Of a stretch of DNA of 64,000 nt, positions 28,696 through 37,069 are shown piece after piece. The DNA lies in the NCBI RefSeq assembly GCF_014305155.1, contig NZ_JACRUK010000002.1, positions 84,923-148,922 on the forward strand, in the 5' to 3' direction. The notes under the pieces were generated by a model. The model made no database searches. It was not told the origin of the DNA and worked only from the letters and a program-made list of their open reading frames with translations. Position 1 is the stretch's first letter. Every line of letters begins with the position of its first letter. Source of the DNA: Flavobacterium muglaense (GTDB lineage: Bacteria > Bacteroidota > Bacteroidia > Flavobacteriales > Flavobacteriaceae). The position numbers and the translations under genes are program-made.

Positions 28696-31058
28696 TTGAG
28701 CTCGGTTAACAATTCGTGATAGGTATATTTATCATTATTTGAGTCGGTATTTATAACTTTTATTCGCAGTGCTTTTAGACCAGAAACACCTTGAAGTTCT
28801 TCAATATCAAATTTTTCAATTGTAGGTTCGAGTATTTTTTTAAATTGTAAAAATTTAATGTATTTGAGGTATTCTGCTTCTTCATATTGGTGAGAATACA
28901 CAATAGTAATTTTCTCCTTTTGAGTGATGCGCTCTTGGGTTCCTTTTATATTTGCTTTATCAATTCGTTTCTTGACTACTTCATACCTAGCATTGTAAGT
29001 TCCATCTACGTCAAAGCGCTTTTCGTCCATTCTAAAACGGATAGAAAGCGGCGAGCTGAAGACTAAAATTAAAGAAGTCACGTCTAGTTCATAAGGCAAT
29101 ATTGATTTGAGTCGATGATGCTCAAGTTCCATTTTACACAAAGTTTGTAATTGCCATAATCTTAGATTGTTTAAGTACATCATTTCAAAAGTTTGAGTAG
29201 GAGTGATCGTTGCACCTATGTAGAGGTTGTGTTCGACCCCATCTGTTTTAAAACGTTCAAAATAATGGGGAAATATTTTTTGGGCTTCAATTTGTTCTTT
29301 GTCAATTACGTAGGCCATTTTTTTATTGATAATTGACATGGCATCATCAAACTTTTTTCGGGCATGGTAAAACAATCCCGTTTTTGAATCTAATTCTGTA
29401 AAGTATTGATCAATTAAGTTTTGGCCGTCATGATCAACTCGTGTGTTTTTTAATATCGGGTGAATCTCTTTCTGAACGTAATTTTGTATTTGTTGTTCTG
29501 TGTCTGCTTTTAGTTCTGCTTCTAGTTCGTTATAATAGGACTGCATTTCAAACTTTCTTTGTTCTAATAATGAAAGTGGACTCGATGATTTTAAATGCTC
29601 AAAAATAGTTAGCACCGATTGCAATTGATTTTTTAAATCTTCTTTTACGGTATCGTTTCTATGTTGTGATGAACCTTTTATATCAATTTGTCCATACAAT
29701 GGATACACTTCTTTAAAGACAATTTCTTTAAATATATATTGATTGGTAGGACTGCTGGTATGAAAATATTTTTGTGCTTCGTTTTTAAACTTCCAGTAAA
29801 CACTAGCGTGAATTGCGGTATATTCGCGCTGAATAACCGCTTCAATTTGGTTTTTTAGATCAATGTTGTAGCGCTCTAATGTGTCAATTACATAGGGCAA
29901 TAAAAGATCAAGGTTATTCGCGTTGATGCTGTTAAGTTGGCCTGTTTGTTCCGAAACCAGTTCTAAAATACCCAATAATTTATTGTTTTTTAGAACGGGT
30001 GCAAAAATACAACTTTTTATGTTTTGCTTTATCAAATGGGTGCCAAGCGCTTCATTTTCTGGTTGATTTGAAAATTTGGCTACATCCGAGATCGTAAATG
30101 GTTTTTGTTGTTCCAAAAGATTAGTTAACGAACAGCCAAAAAACGCTTGCTGGCAGTTTACAGTCTCCTCTTGATCGTGTAGAATGTAACTCGAAATTTG
30201 GTTGTTATTAAACGGCGGTTTGGTAAATTTATTTTCTTCCTCATTGTACATAATAAGGCCAACTTTTAAATCAGGAATTTTAAAAATAGACCTGAAAATC
30301 GTTTCAAAACTATCGCTGTTGTTGGTTTCGTTATCGGCCTTTAATAGATTGCTTTTTAAGTTTGAAATGGCGCTTTCGGTCGTAGCGTCAAATAAGCTAA
30401 GGATCCCGAAGCCTTTTAAGGACCAACTTTCGACAGGGAATTTTTCTTTCCATAGTTCGATATTGTCGTAGTTATCCATTAATAAATCAATATCGGCGGC
30501 TGTTAAGTTAGGAGCAGTTGGAGTTGGGGTTATTTCTATAAAATCGGCATTGTACAATATGCGATAATGCTTAATAATGCCTTTATTGGTTGGAATGTCG
30601 TAAAATAGAGGTTTACTTATTTCAAAATTCTTTTTGTAGTAAGTATTCAATATCAGTATACAACTCAATATATACATTTGATCTTCATCAAAATCTCTAA
30701 TGGTCATGTCAAAATCAATTCCGGCCTCGTCTAAGATGCGTGTAAATCGATCAGAAAAATTAAAGGTGAAGTTTTGAAACGGAATAGTAACTGCCTTTAT
30801 TTCGTTTTTTGTCAAAGCGGTGGGGAACAAATCGGCTAATAGATATTTAATGAGCGTTTTGTTTTTCTCAATCACTCTCAAGTCATCTATACCTGTTTTA
30901 AATTCTGGGAATGCTTCAATTTCGTTCAATAGCGATTTGGCATATTGAGACCTATAATCAATATCAGATAAAGCAATCTCTTCTAATGATTCAATCAATT
31001 TATGAAAAGAGATTTGAGTTTTAAACGGACTTTCTTTAAAAATACTGGTATTTGTCAT
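28692..31058 (-). CDS. GAF-domain-containing large cytosolic protein
   Basis: A 788-residue protein. A GAF-like region lies around residues 240-400: GLIMYNEEENKFTKPPF, FFGCSLTNLLEQQKPFTISD and then CIFAPVLKNNKLLGILELVSE, the last being a typical GAF closing strand. Flanking regions are helical and not assigned; there is no kinase, cyclase or DNA-binding domain that I can see. There is no signal peptide and no membrane helix. Such GAF proteins are common as single genes in Flavobacteria, and the function is unknown. It ends tail-to-tail with the HD-PycTM gene, overlapping by 4 bp. A -7 box candidate (TAAATTTG on the minus strand, 31076-31083) lies 18 bp upstream of the start. Confidence 0.75.
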   Translation of the reverse strand: MTNTSIFKESPFKTQISFHKLIESLEEIALSDIDYRSQYAKSLLNEIEAFPEFKTGIDDLRVIEKNKTLIKYLLADLFPTALTKNEIKAVTIPFQNFTFNFSDRFTRILDEAGIDFDMTIRDFDEDQMYILSCILILNTYYKKNFEISKPLFYDIPTNKGIIKHYRILYNADFIEITPTPTAPNLTAADIDLLMDNYDNIELWKEKFPVESWSLKGFGILSLFDATTESAISNLKSNLLKADNETNNSDSFETIFRSIFKIPDLKVGLIMYNEEENKFTKPPFNNNQISSYILHDQEETVNCQQAFFGCSLTNLLEQQKPFTISDVAKFSNQPENEALGTHLIKQNIKSCIFAPVLKNNKLLGILELVSEQTGQLNSINANNLDLLLPYVIDTLERYNIDLKNQIEAVIQREYTAIHASVYWKFKNEAQKYFHTSSPTNQYIFKEIVFKEVYPLYGQIDIKGSSQHRNDTVKEDLKNQLQSVLTIFEHLKSSSPLSLLEQRKFEMQSYYNELEAELKADTEQQIQNYVQKEIHPILKNTRVDHDGQNLIDQYFTELDSKTGLFYHARKKFDDAMSIINKKMAYVIDKEQIEAQKIFPHYFERFKTDGVEHNLYIGATITPTQTFEMMYLNNLRLWQLQTLCKMELEHHRLKSILPYELDVTSLILVFSSPLSIRFRMDEKRFDVDGTYNARYEVVKKRIDKANIKGTQERITQKEKITIVYSHQYEEAEYLKYIKFLQFKKILEPTIEKFDIEELQGVSGLKALRIKVINTDSNNDKYTYHELLTELN

Positions 31059-31131
31059 GATAGGCTATTGAGTTGCAAATTTAAGCATAAACTCAATTTT
31101 AAGTAAGCTATTATAGCTTTAATGTTGAAAT

Positions 31132-31167
31132 AAAAAAAAATCTCTAATTAGTGTTAGTAATTAGAGA
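31132..31167 (-). terminator. Minus-strand terminator without an obvious gene
   Basis: TCTCTAATTA (31141-31150) and TAATTAGAGA (31158-31167) form a perfect 10-bp stem with a 7-nt loop. On the minus strand it is followed by T9 (31132-31140). Confidence 0.75.
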
Positions 31168-31582
31168 TTAAAAATTTTGGGCAAATTTTTTAAAACAGTA
31201 ATGAGAGCAACTCATGTGTTTAATGTTTATTGTTTTTGTGAGTCTAGTTCTTATCTATATGGATAAGCTGAGTTTCAAATATTCTTTTTTTCAATACTTG
31301 AAAATAATGTATTATTAAAAGTAGTATCATCTATTTGAATTTTAGGTTAAAAGTGTGGTATTGTTTGATTTATTATGCTGTGCTGATTTTTTTTTTGATC
31401 AGACTTTTGTTTTTTTGGTTTTTATCATAAACAGCTATTTTGGTTAGATTTAGGTCTTGTAAATATAAGAACAATTCGTTTATACGTAAAAAAAATCGAT
31501 GAAATACACTTTTTTTAATGTATTATAGGTTTAATATTACTTTTGTAATAGTCCTATATGCGCTTGTATGATTTTGTCAGGT

Positions 31583-31620
31583 ATAAAAAAACCCTCAACT
31601 ATTTTACTAATTGAGGGTTT
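31583..31620 (-). terminator. Terminator of the NdpA-like gene
   Basis: AAACCCTCAA (31589-31598) pairs with TTGAGGGTTT (31611-31620). On the minus strand it is followed by a T-rich run (31585-31591). It lies 22 bp after the stop of the gene starting at 32700. Confidence 0.85.
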
Positions 31621-31641
31621 GTAATGTAGGTGATTACCTTT

Positions 31642-32700
31642 TTACGATTTTTGTTCTTTGTTAAAATAAACGAGGTAGTAATACATTTGTTTTTCTTCGT
31701 CCCAACCTTTTTCTACATACTTCTCAGCGCTTTCAGGATTAATGAAATCCATTTTTATCTGAATATTAGTGTCAAGATTAATGACATTTTTTATGGATTT
31801 ACGAGCATCAGAAACAGCTGCATTTGCAATTGGGAATGAAGTCACATCTTCAATGCTGTATTTTTCTCCTTTGTCTGTTTTGTAGTTCTTAAACTCCGGA
31901 ATTAAATCAGGATTGTCTAATACTTCGTTCAAGAAATTGGTTTCTTCAAACTGGTCGTTCTTAGCAAAATAATTTACTGAACGGTTCATGAACATCACTT
32001 CTTCTTTTTTGTCTTCTGCAGGAAAAACAACGTCTTTAGCAAAACTTTGACAAAATTTCAAGTATTTTTTAGTGATAAAATTTTCATCCTCAAAGGCATC
32101 TACAGATAGGAAATGCTCTAGCCAGTAACGCGCATCATAACGGTTGCTATCTACGGTTAAAATTTTATACCCTTCTTCTTTTTTATGATTAAAAATGATA
32201 CATCCTTTATCTAATTTGCTAAGGTTTACCCCCTGTTGCAAAATCATTTCTAGGTGTGTTCCTTTTTCTTCAAACTGTAAAAAATCAGCTTGTAGCTCGC
32301 TTTTAAAAATCCCAATCGCATCAACAGGAGTATTGTCAATATTTACATTAGTTAAATAGGTAACATATACTTCACCGTTTTTAATATGAGGATGATTAGA
32401 TTGTTCAAATAAATGCTGCGTGATTTTTTTTGAAGTTTCGTGTAGCGTTTCTGGTTTTTCAAAAATTTCAGTAGCATACTTGTACATGTCATTATAATCC
32501 AAGTCTACTTCATGAGCAAACTGATAATAGTTTTCCTCTTTTTCTCTAAATGGTTTTAGAAAAAATTCTTTCATAAGAGGCACAATCTCGTCATTAAGGC
32601 TAAACGGTTGCTCTGATAAAAAAATAGCTTCATTACGACTTTTATTTCCTACTCTGTGGATAGAAAGTGTCTCGATGTGCGTGTTGAATAAGTTGATCAT
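31642..32700 (-). CDS. Nucleoid-associated protein NdpA/YejK family
   Basis: A 352-residue protein resembling the 37-kDa nucleoid-associated family. N-terminal features are HIETLSIHRVGNKSRNEAIFLSE and the acidic-hydrophobic stretch LKPFREKEENYYQF. The centre holds VDAIGIFKSELQADFLQ and KGCIIFNHKKEEGYKILTVD. The C-terminal part contains YFAKNDQFEETNFLNEV and IQIKMDFINPE. Length is normal. It is expected to bind DNA or the nucleoid. Its own terminator lies at 31583-31620. A decayed gene lies directly upstream, so it is probably monocistronic. Confidence 0.82.
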   Translation of the reverse strand: MINLFNTHIETLSIHRVGNKSRNEAIFLSEQPFSLNDEIVPLMKEFFLKPFREKEENYYQFAHEVDLDYNDMYKYATEIFEKPETLHETSKKITQHLFEQSNHPHIKNGEVYVTYLTNVNIDNTPVDAIGIFKSELQADFLQFEEKGTHLEMILQQGVNLSKLDKGCIIFNHKKEEGYKILTVDSNRYDARYWLEHFLSVDAFEDENFITKKYLKFCQSFAKDVVFPAEDKKEEVMFMNRSVNYFAKNDQFEETNFLNEVLDNPDLIPEFKNYKTDKGEKYSIEDVTSFPIANAAVSDARKSIKNVINLDTNIQIKMDFINPESAEKYVEKGWDEEKQMYYYLVYFNKEQKS

Positions 32701-32769
32701 GTAAAATGTTTAGTATTGTTTAAGGTTTAAAAGTTGTTTAAAGTTTAGGAGTCGATAAACTTTGTTCTT

Positions 32770-33142
32770 TTAAAGTCTTTTTTTGTTTAAATAGGTAATA
32801 AAATTGTGGGCATTGACACTAAGCCTTTCATGTTGATAGAGTAGTGTTTTTGAGTTTTCTTCGGTACTATAATTCATTGTCCGGTAAGGGATAAATTTGG
32901 GATCGAGTTTCTCCAGCCGAGTCTTTTGTAATTGATGAAAATTGTCGAAACTCTAGATCGCAATTTCGTTAAAATCTTTCTGCAATAGTATACATCACAG
33001 AACCAGAAGAATCCTTGATTTGTTCTTTTAGTTTATAGTCTCGGTTTAATTTTGTGCTTTTGGCTATAAAAATAATCTCTTTTGATAATTTTCTGGCTTC
33101 TTGCCAAATTTCTAAATCTTCAAATCTAGTAATTGCAGCCAT
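32770..33142 (-). pseudogene. Decayed four-helix-bundle (S23-type) protein gene
   Basis: Translation from ATG at 33142 gives MAAITRFEDLEIWQEARKLS, then a frame through KEQIKDSSGSVMYTIAERF to a TAA. This is the N-terminal half of the four-helix-bundle/23S-IVP family, which normally reads SVMDNIAEGF. The next helix appears in another frame as QFSSITKDSAGETRSQIYPL (family: QFLSIAKGSAGEVRSQLY), and the last in a third frame as NAHNFITYLNKKRL followed by TAA. At least two frameshifts and a stop therefore inactivate it. It fills most of the gap between the NdpA-like gene and the TnpR-passenger-like gene. Confidence 0.8.
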
Positions 33143-33188
33143 TTCAAAACAATTTTAAACAATTAAACTTTAAACCATTTAAACTTTT

Positions 33189-33728
33189 CTAGTTCCACTG
33201 ATCTTCTGATCCATAATCCTCAAAACTGTCATCACCTTCAAACATATCTAGATCGTCTTCGTCTAGTCCGTCTTCGTAATCGTTGGCATAATCATCGGCA
33301 TTATCAGCTTCAAAATTTTTCTCCATGGCTTCATCTGGCATTTCACCATGTGAGAACAAAGTTTCTGGATATAAATTCCCTGCTTCTTGCTCTTCAATAG
33401 CAGCTAGTTCAACAAGAAATGTCCACATATTGATGAAATCATACACATAGATAATTTTAGTGTTTTCATCATCTAGCAAGTCTGATAGAACGTAATCACT
33501 CATGATTTTTTGTTCTCCCAACACATCACCTGTGTCAAACATCGAAATTTCATCTTCTTGATTCCACGTTTCATCACAAGTGTAAAATGACGCTACTTCC
33601 ATACCATCAAAACCAAATGAGTTGAAGATCGCGTTGTGTAAATCTTCTAAAGTATCTTCAGCAAGTATTGCAATGTCTCTAAAAATATCTTCTTCGGCAT
33701 CTAGAATTACTCTGAATTTGTAAACCAT
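33189..33728 (-). CDS. IS1096-passenger TnpR-like / pRiA4b ORF-3-like protein
   Basis: A 179-residue acidic protein. The N-terminal ~100 residues (MVYKFRVILDAEEDIFRDI, LHNAIFNSFGFDGMEVASFY, LLDDENTKIIYVYDF) match the plasmid pRiA4b ORF-3-like fold. The C-terminal ~60 residues are an Asp/Glu-rich tail (DYANDYEDGLDEDDLDMFEGD) with DNA-mimic character. The family name derives from a mobile element, but chromosomal copies are common in Bacteroidota, and no transposase is nearby. Function unknown. A -7 box candidate (TACCTTTG on the minus strand, 33752-33759) lies 24 bp upstream of the start. Confidence 0.8.
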   Translation of the reverse strand: MVYKFRVILDAEEDIFRDIAILAEDTLEDLHNAIFNSFGFDGMEVASFYTCDETWNQEDEISMFDTGDVLGEQKIMSDYVLSDLLDDENTKIIYVYDFINMWTFLVELAAIEEQEAGNLYPETLFSHGEMPDEAMEKNFEADNADDYANDYEDGLDEDDLDMFEGDDSFEDYGSEDQWN

Positions 33729-33832
33729 AATCTTTGTTTTTATTGAAAGGTCAAAGGTAAAATTTAATTTTAGATATATTTTTACGAAACTGGATTTGTT
33801 AATAAGATTTACAAAAAATTAAATGACAGACT

Positions 33833-34435
33833 TTAGTGCTTCTGTATGATTCTTTTTCTAAAATTATGGTAGTTCCTGTGAAACCTATTATTAGTAGGAT
33901 AACTTCGTTTTTCAGTAACATTGTTTACAATTAATGCTACAAAAAGTAAAATGAAACAACCTGCCAGCACTGGTGATAGGACATACCAATAACCCAACGT
34001 TTTGATTTTTTCGGTTCCAATAATGGCTATTAAAGCAGTAGCGCCACCAGGTGGATGCAAGGTTTTGGTAATTTGCATGGCAATAATTGACAAAGAAACC
34101 GCCAATGGAGCCGATAGCCAAATAGGATCGGGCAAGAGTATTTGTATTGTAACCCCAATAATTGCCGATATAACATGGCCTCCAATAAGATTTCGGGGTT
34201 GTGAAAATGGACTCTGAATGATACCATAAATAAGAACACTCGACGCTCCAAAAGATCCAATCAAGTAAATTCCATCTGAACCTGGGAAATGTTCGGAATG
34301 AAAATAAGCTATGCAACCAATCCCAATAAAGGAACCAATAAAAGACCACAACTGTTCTCTAAAATCAACTAAAGTTTCTCTATAAAGAATGTATTTCGTT
34401 TTGCGATATTGTTTTTTTATTTTTTGGATGGGCAT
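33833..34435 (-). CDS. HPP-family membrane protein
   Basis: A 200-residue integral membrane protein with about four to five helices. The family signature HPPGGATALIA is present (after TKTLHPPGG), with SFGASSVLIYG earlier. HPP proteins are linked to transport, with nitrite uptake shown in some plastids and cyanobacteria; the ligand is unknown here. It starts 6 bp after the stop of a ClC-type channel gene, so an anion-related shared function is plausible. The C-terminus is short and basic, without CBS domains. Confidence 0.87.
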   Translation of the reverse strand: MPIQKIKKQYRKTKYILYRETLVDFREQLWSFIGSFIGIGCIAYFHSEHFPGSDGIYLIGSFGASSVLIYGIIQSPFSQPRNLIGGHVISAIIGVTIQILLPDPIWLSAPLAVSLSIIAMQITKTLHPPGGATALIAIIGTEKIKTLGYWYVLSPVLAGCFILLFVALIVNNVTEKRSYPTNNRFHRNYHNFRKRIIQKH

Positions 34436-34441
34436 GACTAT

Positions 34442-35722
34442 TTATTTTACGTTAGCGGTCGCATACGAATAGACTGAAAAGGGATAAATGCGCTCAGCTA
34501 TAAATTTAGAAACAAAACTAACAATAGCAATAGGGAAAAATAAAGTATAATCATTAGTCAAACCGCAAATCAAGAAAATAGCGGTAAACGGCGCATGAAT
34601 ACTAGCACTTAACGACGCAGCCATTCCCAAAACCATAAAGTTCAACGGAATAATATCAGCATGAAAATAGACATTCAATAGTAATGCGACAAACAAACCT
34701 AAAAAGGCTCCTATGAACAAACTTGGCGCAAAAACACCTCCGTCTCCACCAGAAAATAATGTAGCTGATGTCACTATAGGTTTCAAAATTAAGATCCCTA
34801 TAAGTGAAACAATAAGACTCGCTGTCAATCTAGTCTGGTTAGGATTAGCAAAAATTTCTTTGATCGCATGATACCCTTCTCCATATAATTGTGGAAAGAA
34901 AAACAACGAACAACTCAAAATAACCGAACCAATAATTATTTTGTAATAATGACTTTTTACTTGAGTTAAATTGTTTTTGAAAAATAGAACACACTTAGTT
35001 AAATAAACCGCATTTATTCCAGAAATTATTCCCAATAAAATGATATACGGAATAGCATAATAATGCCAACTGGTAATCCCTACTGAGAATAATGGTTTTT
35101 CGTCTACTAAGTATACAAGTCCAAATGCCACAGCAACCGCAATACTATTTGTTAGGAAAAAGGTACGTGAAACTTTTTTCGAAATAACCTCATAAACAAA
35201 AAATAAACCTGCTAGCGGACTGCTAAATAATGCTGTAATTCCCGCCGCAATCCCCGCCGAAATTAGCTCGGTTTTGTGATCTTTAAAAAAGTTATGCTTT
35301 TGTTGTGCAACTGATCCAATGGTCGCTGTAGCTACCACAGTGGAAACCTCAATACCTGTTGATCCACCAAAAATAACAGTCAATAATCCATTAATAAAGT
35401 GCGAAGCGATCTTTGATTTTGGTAAGTTCTTTGTTCGCGAACCCGTACTTTCAAATACTTCGTTGATTCCCTTATTTACTTTTTTATTAAAGACATATTG
35501 CCTGATAAAATAAATAACAGTCAACCCAAAAACTGGAAATATGAAAATAAAAATGGGATTTAAACTTGCTTGAGTGAAGAATATTTGTTCGTAATGCTCG
35601 GTAAGTTTTTTCAAGGCGATTCCTAAAAATGCCGCTAGAAAACCAATAAGAAGAGAAACGATAATTAATTTTTGAATTTTAATTAATTTGATATTATTTT
35701 TTATAAAACGAGTAGTTTTCAT
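34442..35722 (-). CDS. ClC-family chloride channel/antiporter
   Basis: A 426-residue membrane protein of the voltage-gated chloride channel family, without C-terminal CBS domains. The motif FGGSTGIEVSTV occupies the place of G(K/R)EGP and keeps the gating glutamate. GGVFAPSLFIGAFLG is the GxFxP motif. SSPLAGLFFVYEV and HAPFTAIFLICGL are the paired half-repeat ends typical of ClC. The usual GSGIP filter at the first half is not obvious (ESTGSRTKNLPKSK stands there), so ion selectivity may be unusual. It heads a two-gene unit with the HPP gene. A -7 box candidate lies at 35770-35777 (minus). Confidence 0.88.
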   Translation of the reverse strand: MKTTRFIKNNIKLIKIQKLIIVSLLIGFLAAFLGIALKKLTEHYEQIFFTQASLNPIFIFIFPVFGLTVIYFIRQYVFNKKVNKGINEVFESTGSRTKNLPKSKIASHFINGLLTVIFGGSTGIEVSTVVATATIGSVAQQKHNFFKDHKTELISAGIAAGITALFSSPLAGLFFVYEVISKKVSRTFFLTNSIAVAVAFGLVYLVDEKPLFSVGITSWHYYAIPYIILLGIISGINAVYLTKCVLFFKNNLTQVKSHYYKIIIGSVILSCSLFFFPQLYGEGYHAIKEIFANPNQTRLTASLIVSLIGILILKPIVTSATLFSGGDGGVFAPSLFIGAFLGLFVALLLNVYFHADIIPLNFMVLGMAASLSASIHAPFTAIFLICGLTNDYTLFFPIAIVSFVSKFIAERIYPFSVYSYATANVK

Positions 35723-35863
35723 TTGTAGTAGTATTGCAAGCCTTGCTAAATAAAAATTAAAAAGGAATGCAAAATTAGCGAATAAAAATAGAAGGCACTT
35801 GATTACAAAGGGCCGTTTTTCTTTTTTAAGAAAAGTTTATGATTGCACTACTTTTAGAAAACG

Positions 35864-36253
35864 TTATCGTTCGTAAAACTCGATTGGCAGTTCATCAGGG
35901 TCAGCAATAAAGAAGAACCGTTTCTCAGTATACTCATCCACTCGAATGGCTTCTGCAGGAACGTTGTTTTCGAATAGAAACGCGCTTGTTTTCTCGATAT
36001 TATCTACTTCAAAAGCCAGATGTCGCAATCCACAACTTTCAGGTCGAGAAGCACGTTGTGGAGGAGACGGAAACGAAAATAATTCGATAACGTATTCGCC
36101 ATTTAAAGCCAAATCTAATTTATAGGATTCGCGCTCCTTGCGGTAGATTTCTTGTATAATTGTCAATCCTAAAATTCGAGTGTAAAAATCTTTAGACTTT
36201 TCATAATCCGAACAAATGATCGCAATGTGATGTACTTTATTTAACGCTAACAT
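35864..36253 (-). CDS. gloA2: VOC-family glyoxalase I-like metalloprotein (YaeR/SMU1112c type)
   Basis: A 129-residue single vicinal-oxygen-chelate domain. The sequence follows the YaeR type almost throughout: VHHIAIICSDYEKSKDFYTR, LDLALNGEYVIELFSFPSPP, RASRPESCGLRHLAFEVDNI and EAIRVDEYTEKRFFFIADPD, ending LPIEFYER. The metal-site His and Glu residues are in VHHIAI, VIELFSF, LRHLAFEV and PIEFYE. The substrate is not established for the type. It lies immediately 3' of a sugar acetyltransferase gene, 1 bp apart, so the two are co-transcribed. Confidence 0.88.
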   Translation of the reverse strand: MLALNKVHHIAIICSDYEKSKDFYTRILGLTIIQEIYRKERESYKLDLALNGEYVIELFSFPSPPQRASRPESCGLRHLAFEVDNIEKTSAFLFENNVPAEAIRVDEYTEKRFFFIADPDELPIEFYER

Positions 36254-36254
36254 A

Positions 36255-36815
36255 CTACTCTTGATTTAGTTTCCGAATCACTTTTGCAGGGTTTCCTACT
36301 GCCAATGAATTATCTGGAATATCCTTTGTAACCACAGATCCTGCACCAATCACGCAACCTTTGCCAATAGTTATTCCGGGGCAAATTACCGTGTTTCCAC
36401 CAATCCAGCAATCATCGCCTATGGAAATAGGCAAAGCACTTTCGAGCGTTTTCCTAAGTTCAGCTTCTACAGGGTGCGTCGCCGTGTACAACTGTACATT
36501 GGGAGCGAAAAACACATTCGACCCAATGTGTACAGGTGCGCAATCGAGCACCACACAATTGATATTAAAATACACATTGTCACCACAGCTTATGTTGTAC
36601 CCATAATCGCAATGAAACGGTGGTTCAATGTACAAGTTAGCCCCTGCATTCGGAATCAATTCTTGTATAATCTCGCGCGCTTTTTTGGTAATGCGGTACT
36701 CAATCACATTCAAGCGATGCAGTAAGTTTTTGGCACGGCGGCGGTCTTTGACCAATGTTGCATCACCCGCATTGTAGTGGTCACCCGCAATCATTTTCTC
36801 TTTTTCTGTTTTCAT
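36255..36815 (-). CDS. Maltose/galactoside O-acetyltransferase-type enzyme
   Basis: A 186-residue left-handed beta-helix acetyltransferase using acetyl-CoA. The N-terminal mac domain reads EKEKMIAGDHYNAGDATLVKDR. Hexapeptide repeats run from about residue 60, with the catalytic His in LYTATHPVEAELR and the end helix reading GNPAKVIRKL. Size and motif order match Maa/LacA-type enzymes. The acceptor (maltose, glucose or other sugar) cannot be decided. It is first in a two-gene unit with the YaeR-like gene. Upstream lies a dispersed repeat and then the divergent TonB receptor. Confidence 0.9.
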   Translation of the reverse strand: MKTEKEKMIAGDHYNAGDATLVKDRRRAKNLLHRLNVIEYRITKKAREIIQELIPNAGANLYIEPPFHCDYGYNISCGDNVYFNINCVVLDCAPVHIGSNVFFAPNVQLYTATHPVEAELRKTLESALPISIGDDCWIGGNTVICPGITIGKGCVIGAGSVVTKDIPDNSLAVGNPAKVIRKLNQE

Positions 36816-36831
36816 CTCGTACTTTTAATTT

Positions 36832-36918
36832 GGGCATGTCCTTCGGCCGGGCTATCCGCTATATCTTTTTTGGGGCAGAAAAAGCCCCAAAAAAGGATGC
36901 CGCTTCTATCCCTCATGC
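36832..36918 (+). repeat. Dispersed palindromic intergenic repeat, copy 3
   Basis: The element has GGGCATGTCC at its left, then GGGCTATCCGCTATATC. A hairpin follows (TTTTTTGGGGC / GCCCCAAAAAA around AGAAAAA), and then GGATGCCGCTTCTATCCCTC. CCGCTATATCT and AGGATGCCGCTTC are shared with copy 1 at 902-980. It sits between two divergent genes, so the hairpin is not needed as a terminator for either. Confidence 0.8.
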
Positions 36919-37069
36919 AAATCGCCTCCGTAAACTAGGAGATTAGGAGTGTAAATATAAACCAAAATTACAGTTGCTACAATTCATCCTCCTAATTTGA
37001 CAGTTCAGTTCTTTTCATTTTTTAAACTTGTACGTTCGTTATACTTTTGGAGTATCAAAATCAAACCAA

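Larger units (their letters stand above)
31059..31641 (-). other. Gene-free 583-bp AT-rich region with two minus-strand terminators
   Basis: No protein-coding frame is convincing. It contains a candidate -7 box for the GAF gene (31076-31083) and two hairpins with T-tracts on the minus strand (31132-31167 and 31583-31620). About 415 bp lie between them. The farther hairpin fits the NdpA-like gene; the nearer one has no gene to serve and may close an unannotated small RNA. Confidence 0.5.

Noticed and set aside
31538..31545. TACTTTTG on the plus strand as a promoter
   Set aside because: No TTG at the -33 distance and no plus-strand gene or terminator with a T-tract follows.
33189..33728. Active mobile element, from the family name IS1096 passenger
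   Set aside because: No transposase, inverted repeats or target duplication; the family is common on chromosomes.
37028..37069. Upstream TTG start for the TonB receptor
   Set aside because: The ATG at 37070 begins a clean signal peptide, and the possible -7 box lies inside the upstream extension.
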